Assembly: GCA_045642225.1 (NCBI GenBank)
Contig: JAZUIN010000013.1
Span: 1-15,532 of the forward strand
DNA from: RUG191 sp045642225
GTDB lineage: Bacteria > Bacillota > Clostridia > Lachnospirales > Lachnospiraceae
DNA length: 15,532 nucleotides
Direction of reading: 5' to 3'
The notes below the pieces were generated by a model. The model did not search any database. It saw nothing but the letters and a program-made list of their open reading frames with translations, and had not been told where the DNA came from. Each line of letters begins with the position of its first letter. The stretch's first letter is position 1. Shown here piece after piece: positions 1-7,793 of the stretch. Made by a program: the position numbers and the translations under genes.

Positions 1-1
1 T

Positions 2-442
2 GGACCAGTAACTGTTACTGATAAAAACATAATTAGATATTTTATGACAATAAAAGAAGCAGTGTCATTAATACTACAGGCAAGCTATTACGGTGAAGGC
101 GGAGAAATCTTCGTACTGGATATGGGTGAGCCTGTAAGAATTGATGATATGGCAAGAAATCTTATTTTGTTAAGTGGCTATACTCCAGATGAAGACATCA
201 AGATAGAGTACACTGGTCTGCGTCCAGGAGAAAAGCTATATGAAGAGTTGCTTATGGATGAAGAGGGAATGACTGATACGAAGCATAGCTATATACATAT
301 AGGAAAACCTATTGTTATGGATGACAAACTCTTTATGGATAAGTTAAAGGAAATGGAGAAGCTTACTAAGGCGGAATGTGATGCAGATACTCTTAAAAGA
401 ATTGTTGGTGAAGTGGTAGAAACATATAAGCCAACAGTATAG
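2..442 (+). CDS. NDP-sugar 4,6-dehydratase, CapD/FlaA1 family (3' part only)
   Basis: This is the C-terminal 146 residues of a gene that begins before the window; the frame is open from base 2. The fragment reads GPVTVTD...RYFMTIKEAV, then the nucleotide-sugar-binding end with the RPGEKLYEELL signature near residue 74. Both are hallmarks of the extended SDR family that includes CapD, WbpM and PglF. Those membrane-anchored enzymes convert UDP-GlcNAc to the 4-keto-6-deoxy sugar. The catalytic and NAD-binding part, and any membrane segments, lie outside the window, so substrate and stereochemistry cannot be judged. The next gene is a sugar aminotransferase, the usual partner that aminates the 4-keto product. 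An internal ATG at 44 should not be taken as a start, because the conserved family sequence continues upstream of it. Confidence 0.9.
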   Translation, partial: GPVTVTDKNIIRYFMTIKEAVSLILQASYYGEGGEIFVLDMGEPVRIDDMARNLILLSGYTPDEDIKIEYTGLRPGEKLYEELLMDEEGMTDTKHSYIHIGKPIVMDDKLFMDKLKEMEKLTKAECDADTLKRIVGEVVETYKPTV

Positions 443-447
443 GAAGC

Positions 448-481
448 ATAATAAGAGAATCCGAAAGGGTTCTCTTATTAT
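448..481 (+). terminator. Long perfect hairpin between the dehydratase and aminotransferase genes
   Basis: Bases 448-462 (ATAATAAGAGAATCC) pair with 467-481 (GGGTTCTCTTATTAT) to give a 15-bp stem with one G-U pair and a GAAA tetraloop. It fills most of the 52-base gap between the two genes and ends just before the Shine-Dalgarno site AGAGGAAAG of the next gene. There is no clean T-run after the stem (TTATTATTTAG), so full termination is doubtful. It may be a partial terminator or an mRNA stabilising or processing hairpin that sets the ratio of upstream to downstream gene expression. Confidence 0.6.
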
Positions 482-494
482 TTAGAGGAAAGAA

Positions 495-1772
495 ATGTTT
501 AAGGGAACGCAATTAGAACCATTTGAAGAAAAAGTCTGGTTAGCATCTCCAACAATGCATGGAGATGAAATCGAATATGTTCTAGAAGCATATAACACTA
601 ATTGGATGTCTACTGTTGGTGAAAATATAAATGTAGTAGAAAAAATCGCAGCAGAAAAGGCTGATATGAAATATGGAGTGGGGCTTTCATGCTGTACAGC
701 AGCTCTTCATCTTTGTTGCAAATTAGCGGGAGAAAGATTATATGGAAGACCTGCTATTTCACATGGGGCTCTAGAAGGGAAGAGAGTTTTCTGCTCCGAC
801 ATGACTTTTGATGCAACTCTTAATCCAGTTGTGTATGAAGGTGGAATTCCAGTTTTTATTGATACAGATAGAGGTTCTTGGAATATGGATCCAGTTGCTC
901 TTGAGAAAGCTTTTGAGATGTATCCAGATGTAAAACTTGTGGTTAGTGCTGAGTTATATGGATTCCCAGGGCGTATGGATGAAATCAAAAAGATCTGCGA
1001 AAGACATGGAGCACTTTTAATTGAAGATGCAGCCGAAACTATGGGAGCAACAATTGATGCTAGACAGTGTGGATCTTTTGGTGATTATTCTGCAGTTTCA
1101 TATAACGGCAATAAAATTATCACAGGATCTGCGGGAGGTTGTCTTCTGACCAATAATCTAGAAGATGCAAATAGGGCAAGAAAATGGGCAACACAGGCTA
1201 GAGAAAATGCAACTTGGTATCAGCATGAAGAGGTAGGATATAACTATAGAATGTCCAATGTTATAGCTGGAGTAATTCGTGGTCAGTATGAGTATCTAAA
1301 TGAGCATATTGCTCAAAAAAAAGCAGTGTATGAGAGATATGAAAAGGGATTGGCTGGGTTACCAGTAAAAATGAATCCTATCACAGAAGGAACAGAGCCT
1401 AACTATTGGTTATCTGCACTCATTATTGACGAAGATGCTATGTGTAAGCAAGTTCGTGGCGAATGTGATGTGGCTTACATCAAAGAAGAGGGTAAGACTT
1501 GTCCAACTGAAATTCTTGAAGCTATTGCTTCTATTAATGCAGAAGGACGTCCCATTTGGAAGCCAATGCATATGCAGCCAATGTATAGAATGCACGAAAC
1601 TGTTGGTCACGAAGGTACTCTTCGTTGCCGTACAAATGCATATATTGCAGGCGGTGTAGAAGATGTTGGGGCGGATATTTTCCAAAGAGGTGTTTGCTTA
1701 CCATCTGATAATAAGATGACAGAAGAACAGCAGAACAAGATTATCGAAATTATTAGAGCTTGTTTTGAATAA
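495..1772 (+). CDS. DegT/DnrJ/EryC1/StrS family sugar aminotransferase (PglE-like)
   Basis: This 425-residue PLP enzyme is predicted to transfer an amino group, usually from glutamate, to the C4 keto group of the UDP-4-keto-6-deoxy sugar made by the upstream dehydratase. That would give a UDP-4-amino-4,6-dideoxy sugar in the cytoplasm. Family marks are visible: LSCCTAALHL (residues 64-73), the EDAAETMGA motif with Asp178 expected to contact the PLP ring nitrogen, and the SYNGNKIITGSAGG motif with Lys207 as the Schiff-base lysine. The protein is longer than many members (about 370-390 residues) because of extra sequence around residues 310-350. The start at 495 has the site AGAGGAAAG just upstream. 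Pairing with a CapD-type dehydratase and a PglC-type transferase favours a bacillosamine- or QuiNAc4N-type sugar, but the exact product is an inference. Confidence 0.92.
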   Translation: MFKGTQLEPFEEKVWLASPTMHGDEIEYVLEAYNTNWMSTVGENINVVEKIAAEKADMKYGVGLSCCTAALHLCCKLAGERLYGRPAISHGALEGKRVFCSDMTFDATLNPVVYEGGIPVFIDTDRGSWNMDPVALEKAFEMYPDVKLVVSAELYGFPGRMDEIKKICERHGALLIEDAAETMGATIDARQCGSFGDYSAVSYNGNKIITGSAGGCLLTNNLEDANRARKWATQARENATWYQHEEVGYNYRMSNVIAGVIRGQYEYLNEHIAQKKAVYERYEKGLAGLPVKMNPITEGTEPNYWLSALIIDEDAMCKQVRGECDVAYIKEEGKTCPTEILEAIASINAEGRPIWKPMHMQPMYRMHETVGHEGTLRCRTNAYIAGGVEDVGADIFQRGVCLPSDNKMTEEQQNKIIEIIRACFE

Positions 1773-1793
1773 GACACAGAAGGGCTAGATAAA

Positions 1794-2477
1794 ATGTTCG
1801 AAGGAAAAAATGGAATCTACAACAGATTATTGAAAAGATTAATTGATATTATGTGTGCTTCACTAGCAATCATTGTGTTCTGGTGGTTGTACTTAATAGT
1901 TGCAATTATTGTTCGAGTGAAATTAGGTAGTCCGGTTATTTTCAAACAGGTTAGACCTGGAATGATTGATCCTAAGACAGGAAAAGAGACAACCTTTTAT
2001 CTTTATAAATTTAGATCAATGACAGATGCACGTGATAAAGATGGAAATCTTCTTCCTGATGATGTACGTCTTACTAAGTTTGGCAGATTGCTCCGTTCAA
2101 CATCTATGGATGAACTTCCAGAAGCTTTCAATATCTTAAAAGGTGATATGTCTGTTATTGGACCGAGACCTTTACTGGTTGAATATCTTCCATATTACAC
2201 CGAAGAAGAACATCACAGACATGATGTTAGACCAGGACTTTCAGGTTGGGCACAGATTAATGGTCGTAACGCAATTGACAGTTGGGAACAGAGATTTGCA
2301 TATGATTTGGAATATGTAAACAACGTATCATTAGTTTTTGATATAAAGATTATTTTCATGACCGTCGTAAAGGTTCTGAAACGCTCGGATATTCAGGTTG
2401 GAAGTCAGATTAAAGTTGGACGATTAGACAACGCAAGAAGGAATATGGAAAATGATAGTAACAATCAGAAAATTTGA
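1794..2477 (+). CDS. Initiating phosphoglycosyl transferase, PglC/WcaJ (bacterial sugar transferase) family
   Basis: This 227-residue monotopic membrane enzyme is predicted to move a phospho-sugar from a UDP-sugar to undecaprenyl phosphate, the first step of building the repeat unit on the inner face of the membrane. A hydrophobic segment at about residues 18-42 is the re-entrant membrane helix of the family. It is followed by KFRSMTDARD, LRSTSMDELPE with the catalytic Asp106-Glu107 dyad, VIGPRP and RPGLSGWAQINGRN. The length is that of the short PglC-type core, not the two-domain WcaJ/WbaP forms. It starts 21 bases after the aminotransferase stop, and its 3' end overlaps the next gene by 26 bases, suggesting translational coupling. 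Its likely substrate is the amino sugar made by the preceding genes. Confidence 0.94.
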   Translation: MFEGKNGIYNRLLKRLIDIMCASLAIIVFWWLYLIVAIIVRVKLGSPVIFKQVRPGMIDPKTGKETTFYLYKFRSMTDARDKDGNLLPDDVRLTKFGRLLRSTSMDELPEAFNILKGDMSVIGPRPLLVEYLPYYTEEEHHRHDVRPGLSGWAQINGRNAIDSWEQRFAYDLEYVNNVSLVFDIKIIFMTVVKVLKRSDIQVGSQIKVGRLDNARRNMENDSNNQKI

Positions 2478-2961
2478 AAAAGAAGATATTCCTAAAAAAG
2501 TAGAGTGGATTAATAACCCGGAAAACAATCAGTTTTTGCATTACGATATTCCAATTGAAGTGGGTAAAACACAGCAGTGGTTTGATAACAATGTAGGAAG
2601 AACTGATCGTTATGATGCTGTGATAGTTGTAGATGGAGTACCCTGTGGAACAATCGGGCTTCTGAGTATCGATAGAAAGAATAGTAAGGCAGAATATTAT
2701 ATTGCTATGGGAGAGACAGATTTAAAAGGTAAAGGCGTCGCTGCTGAGGCTAGCAAATTGATTCTCGATTATGGATTCTATGAGTTGGGGTTAAATAGAA
2801 TTTATTTGTTCACAGAAACTGAAAATATTTCAGCCCAAAAATTATTTGAAAAGGTGGGCTTTGTTAAGGAAGGATGTATTCGCCAGGACATTATTTCTCA
2901 TGGGAAGTATGTAGACAGATATGCCTATGGAATTTGTTACAGCGATTATATGAAGAATTGA
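2452..2961 (+). CDS. GNAT-family N-acetyltransferase (RimJ/RimL or PseH-like)
   Basis: This 169-residue single-domain protein has the GNAT fold. The acetyl-CoA pyrophosphate-binding motif GKGVAAEA is at residues 93-100, and the C-terminal strand-helix sequence NISAQKLFEKVGFVKEG at 125-141 is typical of RimJ/RimL-like members. Its start lies inside the phosphoglycosyl transferase gene, with AGAAGGA about 9 bases before the ATG, so the two are probably translationally coupled. Coming after a sugar aminotransferase, the most economical role is N-acetylation of the new C4 amine, as PseH does in pseudaminic acid synthesis. Acetylation of an amino acid or another amine made in this cluster is an alternative. 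Substrate cannot be read from the sequence. Confidence 0.88.
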   Translation: MIVTIRKFEKEDIPKKVEWINNPENNQFLHYDIPIEVGKTQQWFDNNVGRTDRYDAVIVVDGVPCGTIGLLSIDRKNSKAEYYIAMGETDLKGKGVAAEASKLILDYGFYELGLNRIYLFTETENISAQKLFEKVGFVKEGCIRQDIISHGKYVDRYAYGICYSDYMKN

Positions 2962-2966
2962 TAGAT

Positions 2967-3875
2967 ATGTGGAACACACCAATTCAACAAATTGAAAAAA
3001 CGTTATTTGTAAAAAGAGATGATTTAATTCCATATTCATTTGGTGGTAATAAGGCCAGAAAAGGATTTTTGTTCTTTGAGGAAATAGATAAAGGTGGATA
3101 TGATTGTTTAGTTACTTATGGCGGCAGTCATTCAAACCATTGTCGAATTATCTCAAATATGGCAGCAGCAAGAGGAATGGAATGTATTCTTATTGGACCT
3201 GAGGACGTATCAGATGCTACTTATAACAGTAGATTCATGGAACTTTTCGGTGCCCAGATAATAACAGTTCCTGTTGAGAAGGTGCATGACACGATTGAAG
3301 ATACATTGAAAAAGCTAAGAAAAGATGGCAAGAATCCATATTTCATTCCTGGTGGAGGCCACGGAAATATTGGAACAGAAGCTTATGTGCAATGCTATGA
3401 AGAAATAAGAGAATATGAAATGAATAATAATATTCATTTTGATTATGTATTCTTTGCATCTGGAACAGGAACAACACATGCTGGTCTCGTATGTGGTCAA
3501 ATTAAACATGGCGATGAAAGGAAGATTGTAGGAATTAGTATTGCCAGAAAGAATCCACATGGGAGAAATGTAGTAATAGAGAGCATTAGGGAATATCTGC
3601 CAGAAGCACCAGAAAAAGAAGTTCAAGAAATGACGATTTTTTTAGATGAGTATACTGGCGATGGATACGGAAAAGAAAATACTGAGATATCCGATATGAT
3701 TAAAAATTCGATGTTGAAATATGGCATACCAATGGATAGTACATACACGGCAAAAGCTTTCTTGGGCATGAAGAAATATATAGGTAAAGAGCAAATAAAA
3801 GATAAAAATATTTTATTTATTCACACTGGTGGTACTCCATTATTTTTTGATGATATAGAAAGAATGTTGAGTTAG
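2967..3875 (+). CDS. D-cysteine desulfhydrase / ACC deaminase-like PLP enzyme
   Basis: This 302-residue fold-type II PLP protein belongs to the family of 1-aminocyclopropane-1-carboxylate deaminase and D-cysteine desulfhydrase. The N-terminal VKRDDLIPYSFGGNKARK carries the PLP lysine, Lys29. GGSHSNHCR (52-60), the phosphate-binding loop SGTGTTHAG (165-173) and HTGGTPLFF (286-294) follow in the usual order. The frame is open further upstream to 2874, but the conserved family start and the position 5 bases after the GNAT stop favour ATG 2967; the Shine-Dalgarno site is weak (GAAGAA). Members deaminate or beta-eliminate D- or small cyclic amino acids; some relatives do beta-replacement or racemise. 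In this operon a biosynthetic role in supplying an unusual amino acid is more likely than catabolism, but that is an inference. Confidence 0.88.
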   Translation: MWNTPIQQIEKTLFVKRDDLIPYSFGGNKARKGFLFFEEIDKGGYDCLVTYGGSHSNHCRIISNMAAARGMECILIGPEDVSDATYNSRFMELFGAQIITVPVEKVHDTIEDTLKKLRKDGKNPYFIPGGGHGNIGTEAYVQCYEEIREYEMNNNIHFDYVFFASGTGTTHAGLVCGQIKHGDERKIVGISIARKNPHGRNVVIESIREYLPEAPEKEVQEMTIFLDEYTGDGYGKENTEISDMIKNSMLKYGIPMDSTYTAKAFLGMKKYIGKEQIKDKNILFIHTGGTPLFFDDIERMLS

Positions 3876-3886
3876 GAGAGGCTAAT

Positions 3887-4855
3887 ATGAATATTCTTAT
3901 TTTAAGTTCAGGAACAAGAAACAAGATTGTTCAGTATTTTAAGAGAACACTTGCGGGGAATGGAAAAGTTATCTGTACGGATATGAGTAATCTTGCACCT
4001 TCAATTTATGACGCAGATAAGTTTTACACGGTTCCTAGAATGACAGCTCCAGGGTATATTGATGTGATACTTGATATTTGTAAAAAGGAAAAAATTGATG
4101 GAGTATTATCGCTTATCGACCCAGAACTTTCACTGCTTGCTGAGAACAGAGAAAGATTTGAAACTGTAGGTACTACAGTTGTTGGTTCATCATATGAGCT
4201 TTGTGAAATGTCTCTTGATAAATGGCTTATGTATAACTGGTTAAACAATCATGGTTATAAATGCGCAAAATCATATATGGATAAAGAGACGTTCTATGCT
4301 GATGTAGATGCTGGTATTGCTAAATATCCAGTATTTGTTAAGCCTGCTAGAGGAAGTGCAAGTATTGCAATCTCTAAAGTGTATGACAAAGAAACTGTTG
4401 AACTGTTATTTGCTCATAGTGAAGGTCTCATGATTCAGGAATTCCTTGATGGACAAGAGATTGGAGCAGACGTCTATATTGATATGGTTTCTCTTGAAAT
4501 TGTTTCTATTTTTACAAAAAAGAAGATTCTTATGCGTGCAGGGGAAACAGATAAAGCTGTTTCTTTTAAGGATGAAAAGCTTTTCGATTTGATTAAAAAG
4601 TTTGTATCTGAAGCTGGATATAGTGGGCAGATTGATATAGATATTTTTGAGGTGGATGGTGAGTATTATATTTCAGAAGTCAATCCACGATTTGGTGGAG
4701 GATATCCACATGTATACGAGAGTGGTGTGGATCATATGAGATTGATTGTTAATAATCTTGAAGGTAAAGCAAATGAAAATGTAATAGGTCAGTATGAGGA
4801 TGGTACATACATGATGAAGTATGTAGAAGTAATGGTAAGAAAGGATGCTCGGTGA
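3887..4855 (+). CDS. ATP-grasp ligase, CarB/PylC-like
   Basis: This 322-residue soluble protein starts after a good site, TAGGAGAGG. It has a pre-ATP-grasp Rossmann-like N-terminus (MNILILSSGTRNKIVQYF), a linker with SLDKW near 109-113 and the ATP-grasp core. Core marks are VKPARGSAS (151-159, nucleotide-binding lysine and glycine-rich loop), QEFLDGQEIGADVY (184-197, adenine-binding region) and EVNPRFGGGYP (264-274, with the Glu-x-Asn Mg2+ ligands). Enzymes of this kind activate a carboxylate as acyl-phosphate and join it to an amine. It lacks the further domains of carbamoyl-phosphate synthase, so it is a stand-alone amide ligase. Neighbouring genes suggest it joins amino acids, or an amino acid to an amino sugar. 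Its stop overlaps the start of the next ATP-grasp gene. Confidence 0.9.
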   Translation: MNILILSSGTRNKIVQYFKRTLAGNGKVICTDMSNLAPSIYDADKFYTVPRMTAPGYIDVILDICKKEKIDGVLSLIDPELSLLAENRERFETVGTTVVGSSYELCEMSLDKWLMYNWLNNHGYKCAKSYMDKETFYADVDAGIAKYPVFVKPARGSASIAISKVYDKETVELLFAHSEGLMIQEFLDGQEIGADVYIDMVSLEIVSIFTKKKILMRAGETDKAVSFKDEKLFDLIKKFVSEAGYSGQIDIDIFEVDGEYYISEVNPRFGGGYPHVYESGVDHMRLIVNNLEGKANENVIGQYEDGTYMMKYVEVMVRKDAR

Positions 4856-5946
4856 TGAGGAGTGGATTTAGAAAAAAATGGGATGATTTGGATATCAAAA
4901 TTGAATCTGCTTATCGGAAGTATAAAAAACGTAAGATGGCCAAAGTTCGATTGAAAAGAATGAATGGTGGATATAAGTGTGACAAAGAATATGAGGAAAT
5001 CGTTGTTCCTTATTGGAAAAAGTATGGTTATAAACCTGCAAAATACTGGTATCAGATTTTTTGCGATAGTGATAAAAAAATAGATCCGAGGTATATACCA
5101 GATGATTTATACTATGGAGAAATGGTTCCATATTTTAGTAATTCTCAGTTTAGACGATTGGGTGAAGATAAATGTTATCACGATGTTTGGTTTCCTGATA
5201 TAAAACGACCTGAGACTATATGCAAGAATATTGCAGGAGTGTTTTATGACTCCGATATGAATCCTATTTCATTTGATGAGGCAGTTGAAATTACTACGTC
5301 ATTTAAAGAGGAATGTTTGATTAAGCCATCAGTAGATAGTGGTGAAGGTAGATTAATTAAATTTTTTGTGCCGGGTGGGATTTCTAAAGATGAAATTCAA
5401 AAAGCATTTAAAGAAATAGGTGCAAACTTTATTATACAGGCTGTCGTTAAGCAACATAAAATCTTATCAATGATGAATCCTTCATCCCTGAATACTATAC
5501 GAGTTGTTTCGTTTTTCTTTGAAGGTGAAGTGTATATACTGTCTTGCATTTTCCGCATAGGAGCCCCAAATGCAAAAGTTGATAATGTTGGTGCTGGTGG
5601 ATACGCTTGTCCGATTCAGATGAATGGACAACTTAACGAAAAGGCAGTAAACAGAAAAGCTGAATGGGTAGAAGAGAATAGTACAGGTATTAAATTCGCA
5701 GATGTGGTTATTCCTGAATTTGAGAAGGTAATTGAAACAGTAAAATTAGCACATAAAAGATTGGCTCATTTTAAATTAATAGGATGGGACATGTCTGTTG
5801 ATATAAATGGAGATCCTGTTCTTATTGAATACAATACATGTCCTGGATCAAATCAGGTTAGCTGCGGACCTACTTTTGGGGATTTAACTGACAGGGTGTT
5901 AGATGAGTTTTTTAACAAACGTACATTGGTAAATGCACAAAATTAA
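4852..5946 (+). CDS. Sugar-transfer-associated ATP-grasp protein (first copy)
   Basis: This protein of about 364 residues matches by eye the 'sugar-transfer associated ATP-grasp' family (Pfam ATPgrasp_ST), which occurs in cell-surface polysaccharide loci. A lysine- and arginine-rich N-terminus (residues 7-35) precedes the core. The core shows LIKPSVDSGEGR (156-167, nucleotide-binding lysine and glycine loop), SLNTIRVVSF (212-221), GWDMSVD with Asp313, and the metal-binding LIEYNTCPGSNQ with Glu326 and Asn328. The start may be GTG 4852 or the adjoining ATG 4855; both follow AGAAAGGA and overlap the previous stop. Its expected chemistry is ATP-dependent amide formation, but no substrate is established for the family as far as I know. 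It is a distant paralogue of the protein at 7794-8783. Confidence 0.87.
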   Translation: MMRSGFRKKWDDLDIKIESAYRKYKKRKMAKVRLKRMNGGYKCDKEYEEIVVPYWKKYGYKPAKYWYQIFCDSDKKIDPRYIPDDLYYGEMVPYFSNSQFRRLGEDKCYHDVWFPDIKRPETICKNIAGVFYDSDMNPISFDEAVEITTSFKEECLIKPSVDSGEGRLIKFFVPGGISKDEIQKAFKEIGANFIIQAVVKQHKILSMMNPSSLNTIRVVSFFFEGEVYILSCIFRIGAPNAKVDNVGAGGYACPIQMNGQLNEKAVNRKAEWVEENSTGIKFADVVIPEFEKVIETVKLAHKRLAHFKLIGWDMSVDINGDPVLIEYNTCPGSNQVSCGPTFGDLTDRVLDEFFNKRTLVNAQN

Positions 5947-6001
5947 AAGATATAAGTTTTTTACAAGAAATTTATATATTACTATTCAAAGGAGAATAAA
6001 A

Positions 6002-7078
6002 ATGAAAGTTTCTATTTTAGGAGCAGGGAATGCAGGGTGCGCAGTTGCAGCAGATTTAACACTCAAAGGTCACGAAGTTACGCTTATTAAAACATCTCAA
6101 GCAATGCATGACGATAATTTTAAGTATCTTGTTGATAATAATGGCGAGATGACACTTAATGAGTTCGGGGAAGTAAAGATAGCAAATATTGCAAAAGTTA
6201 CTAGAGAATTATCAGAATTAAGTGATACCGAAGTGGTTATTATTTACATTCAGACAAATTTTCATGAACAGCTTATTGAGAGAATTGTACCCTATCTCAA
6301 AGATGATCAGATTGTTCTTATTAATCCAGGATATTTATCTACTGCATATTTTTTAAAACACTGCGATAAGAATATTATTATAGCTGAGGCTCAGAGCTCA
6401 TTTATTGACGGAAGAATTATGGAACCAGGATTATTTAAAGTCGGTTTTCGAAATGTAAGAAATCCAATTGGTATTTACCCAAGGGCTAGAAAAGAAGAGG
6501 CAGTTAAAAAACTCGATTTATTACAGGAAAGATTTATATATCTTGATTCAGTTGTGGAGGCAGCTCTTCATAATCCTAATCTTATTGTTCATACGGTGGG
6601 GTCAGTTATGAGTATTCCTAGAATCGAAAAAACACATGGCGACTTTTGCATGTACCATGAGGCATATACAAGAGATAACCTTGCAACGTGGATGATACTT
6701 GAGGCACTTGATTCAGAAAAAATGGATGTTTTAGAAAAGCTTGGGTTTAAAAGACTCCCATATGTAGAAGCATGTAAATACAGAAATTCGTTAGATGATA
6801 ATCAAGACGCAAAAGATGTTTTTTTTGGATACGCAGAAATGCCTACACGAGCAAAAGGACCGACAAAGGTTGATTCTCGTTATATTTCTGAAGATGTTCC
6901 GCAGGGATTAGTTATGCTTGAAGCTCTTGGTAAATCATTAAATGTCCCAACGCCTATCTGCACTGCGCTAATTGAAATTGCAACTGCAGCACTTGGTAGA
7001 AGTATGAGAGCCGAAGGAAGAACACCTGAAGGATTAGGCGTTGATAATATCAAGAAGATTTTGGATGACTGTAAGTAA
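6002..7078 (+). CDS. Octopine/nopaline (opine) dehydrogenase-family protein
   Basis: This 358-residue NAD(P)-dependent protein starts with the Rossmann fingerprint SILGAGNAGCAVAADLT (4-20). Its second half has ALHNPNLIVHTVGSVM (188-203), the region that holds the catalytic histidine in opine dehydrogenases (His190 or His197 here), followed by MYHEAYTRDNLATW. Characterised family members reductively couple the amino group of an amino acid to a 2-oxo acid, giving N-(carboxyalkyl) amino acids such as octopine, or form related metallophores. ATG 6002 is chosen because AAAGGAG sits 8 bases upstream and the Rossmann motif begins at once; the open frame back to 5933 overlaps the previous gene and adds non-family sequence. 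Within a polysaccharide operon it may make an opine-type building block that the adjacent ATP-grasp ligases attach. Confidence 0.88.
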   Translation: MKVSILGAGNAGCAVAADLTLKGHEVTLIKTSQAMHDDNFKYLVDNNGEMTLNEFGEVKIANIAKVTRELSELSDTEVVIIYIQTNFHEQLIERIVPYLKDDQIVLINPGYLSTAYFLKHCDKNIIIAEAQSSFIDGRIMEPGLFKVGFRNVRNPIGIYPRARKEEAVKKLDLLQERFIYLDSVVEAALHNPNLIVHTVGSVMSIPRIEKTHGDFCMYHEAYTRDNLATWMILEALDSEKMDVLEKLGFKRLPYVEACKYRNSLDDNQDAKDVFFGYAEMPTRAKGPTKVDSRYISEDVPQGLVMLEALGKSLNVPTPICTALIEIATAALGRSMRAEGRTPEGLGVDNIKKILDDCK

Positions 7079-7098
7079 ATGCATAGGAGGATTATGCT

Positions 7099-7665
7099 AT
7101 GAATAAACGACATTTACTTACATTAAAACTCTATACAATTTCAAGTCCAATGAAACGTGCTCAATATTTAAAGAAAAAGGGTGTATTTCATCATATTGGT
7201 GATAGAGTGATGATTACGTCTCGCAAAATTCCTCTGTATTCTAATCTTATCAGTATAGGTAATAATGTGTGGATGGCTTCTGGTGTTGAATTTATTACTC
7301 ATGATGTAACACATTATATGCTTAACGGAAGAAATGATGGCTACAAATATCAGGAGAAAATCGGCTGTGTTGATATAGGAAATAATGTATTTATCGGAGC
7401 TGGAGCTAAGATATTGTATGATGTGAAAATCGGTGATGACACTATAATCGCTGCAGGGGCTGTTGTAACAAGTGATATACCTTCTGGGAGTATTGTGGGG
7501 GGAGTGCCTGCAAAAATAATTGGCAATTTTTATGATTTTCTTGAAAAAAGGAAAAATTATCATATGGATTATCCTGCTGATAATATGAATCAAACGGTGT
7601 CTAAAGAATGTGAAGAAGAGGCATGGAGTAAATTTTACCTAGCACAACATGGGCGATTGTTATAG
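7099..7665 (+). CDS. Left-handed beta-helix acyltransferase (hexapeptide-repeat, O-acetyltransferase type)
   Basis: This 188-residue protein of the LacA/VatD-like xenobiotic and maltose acetyltransferase group has an excellent ribosome site, AGGAGG, about 9 bases before the ATG. Hexapeptide repeats appear as ISIGNNVWMASGVEFI (51-66), VDIGNNVFIGAGAKI (91-105) and KIGDDTIIAAGAVVTSDIPSG (110-130). The family's cap VGGVPAKIIG is at 133-142. THDVTH (67-72) supplies the candidate catalytic histidine. Such enzymes are trimers that transfer acetyl or another acyl group from an acyl-CoA to a hydroxyl or amine. Here the acceptor could be the sugar or the amino-acid substituent. The region after residue 143 is a charged tail outside the helix. 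Confidence 0.9.
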   Translation: MNKRHLLTLKLYTISSPMKRAQYLKKKGVFHHIGDRVMITSRKIPLYSNLISIGNNVWMASGVEFITHDVTHYMLNGRNDGYKYQEKIGCVDIGNNVFIGAGAKILYDVKIGDDTIIAAGAVVTSDIPSGSIVGGVPAKIIGNFYDFLEKRKNYHMDYPADNMNQTVSKECEEEAWSKFYLAQHGRLL

Positions 7666-7793
7666 TAATTTCTAGAATATGAGATATAGGGAAACCATAT
7701 TAGTTAGAACTATAGATATTGTCAGACTAGATAATATGTTTTTGGGGGGAATAGTAAGTTTTGGCAAAAGCATTAAGGAGGAGCTATTTTAAT
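7666..7793 (+). other. Intergenic gap of 128 bases
   Basis: This is the largest gap inside the polysaccharide operon. It is AT-rich and holds no convincing hairpin terminator. GGGGGGA at 7744-7750 could serve as a ribosome site for an upstream TTG start at 7761 of the next gene. A TAATAT hexamer at 7732-7737 has no convincing -35 partner, so an internal promoter is possible but not supported. Confidence 0.4.

Noticed and set aside
2874..2966. Upstream extension of the D-cysteine desulfhydrase-like gene
   Set aside because: The extra residues overlap the GNAT gene, have no family similarity and no ribosome site; ATG 2967 gives the normal family N-terminus.
5933..6001. Upstream extension of the opine dehydrogenase-family gene
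   Set aside because: AAAGGAG just before ATG 6002 and the immediate Rossmann motif fix the start; the extension is a basic, AT-coded stretch unlike the family.
7168..7593. 141-codon open frame on the - strand opposite the beta-helix acyltransferase
   Set aside because: It is the antisense of a clearly conserved hexapeptide-repeat gene; its composition (Ile, His, Ser rich) is that of a shadow frame.
7716..7737. Possible internal promoter before the second ATPgrasp_ST gene
   Set aside because: A TAATAT hexamer is present, but no acceptable -35 lies at 16-18 bases; in AT-rich DNA this is expected by chance.
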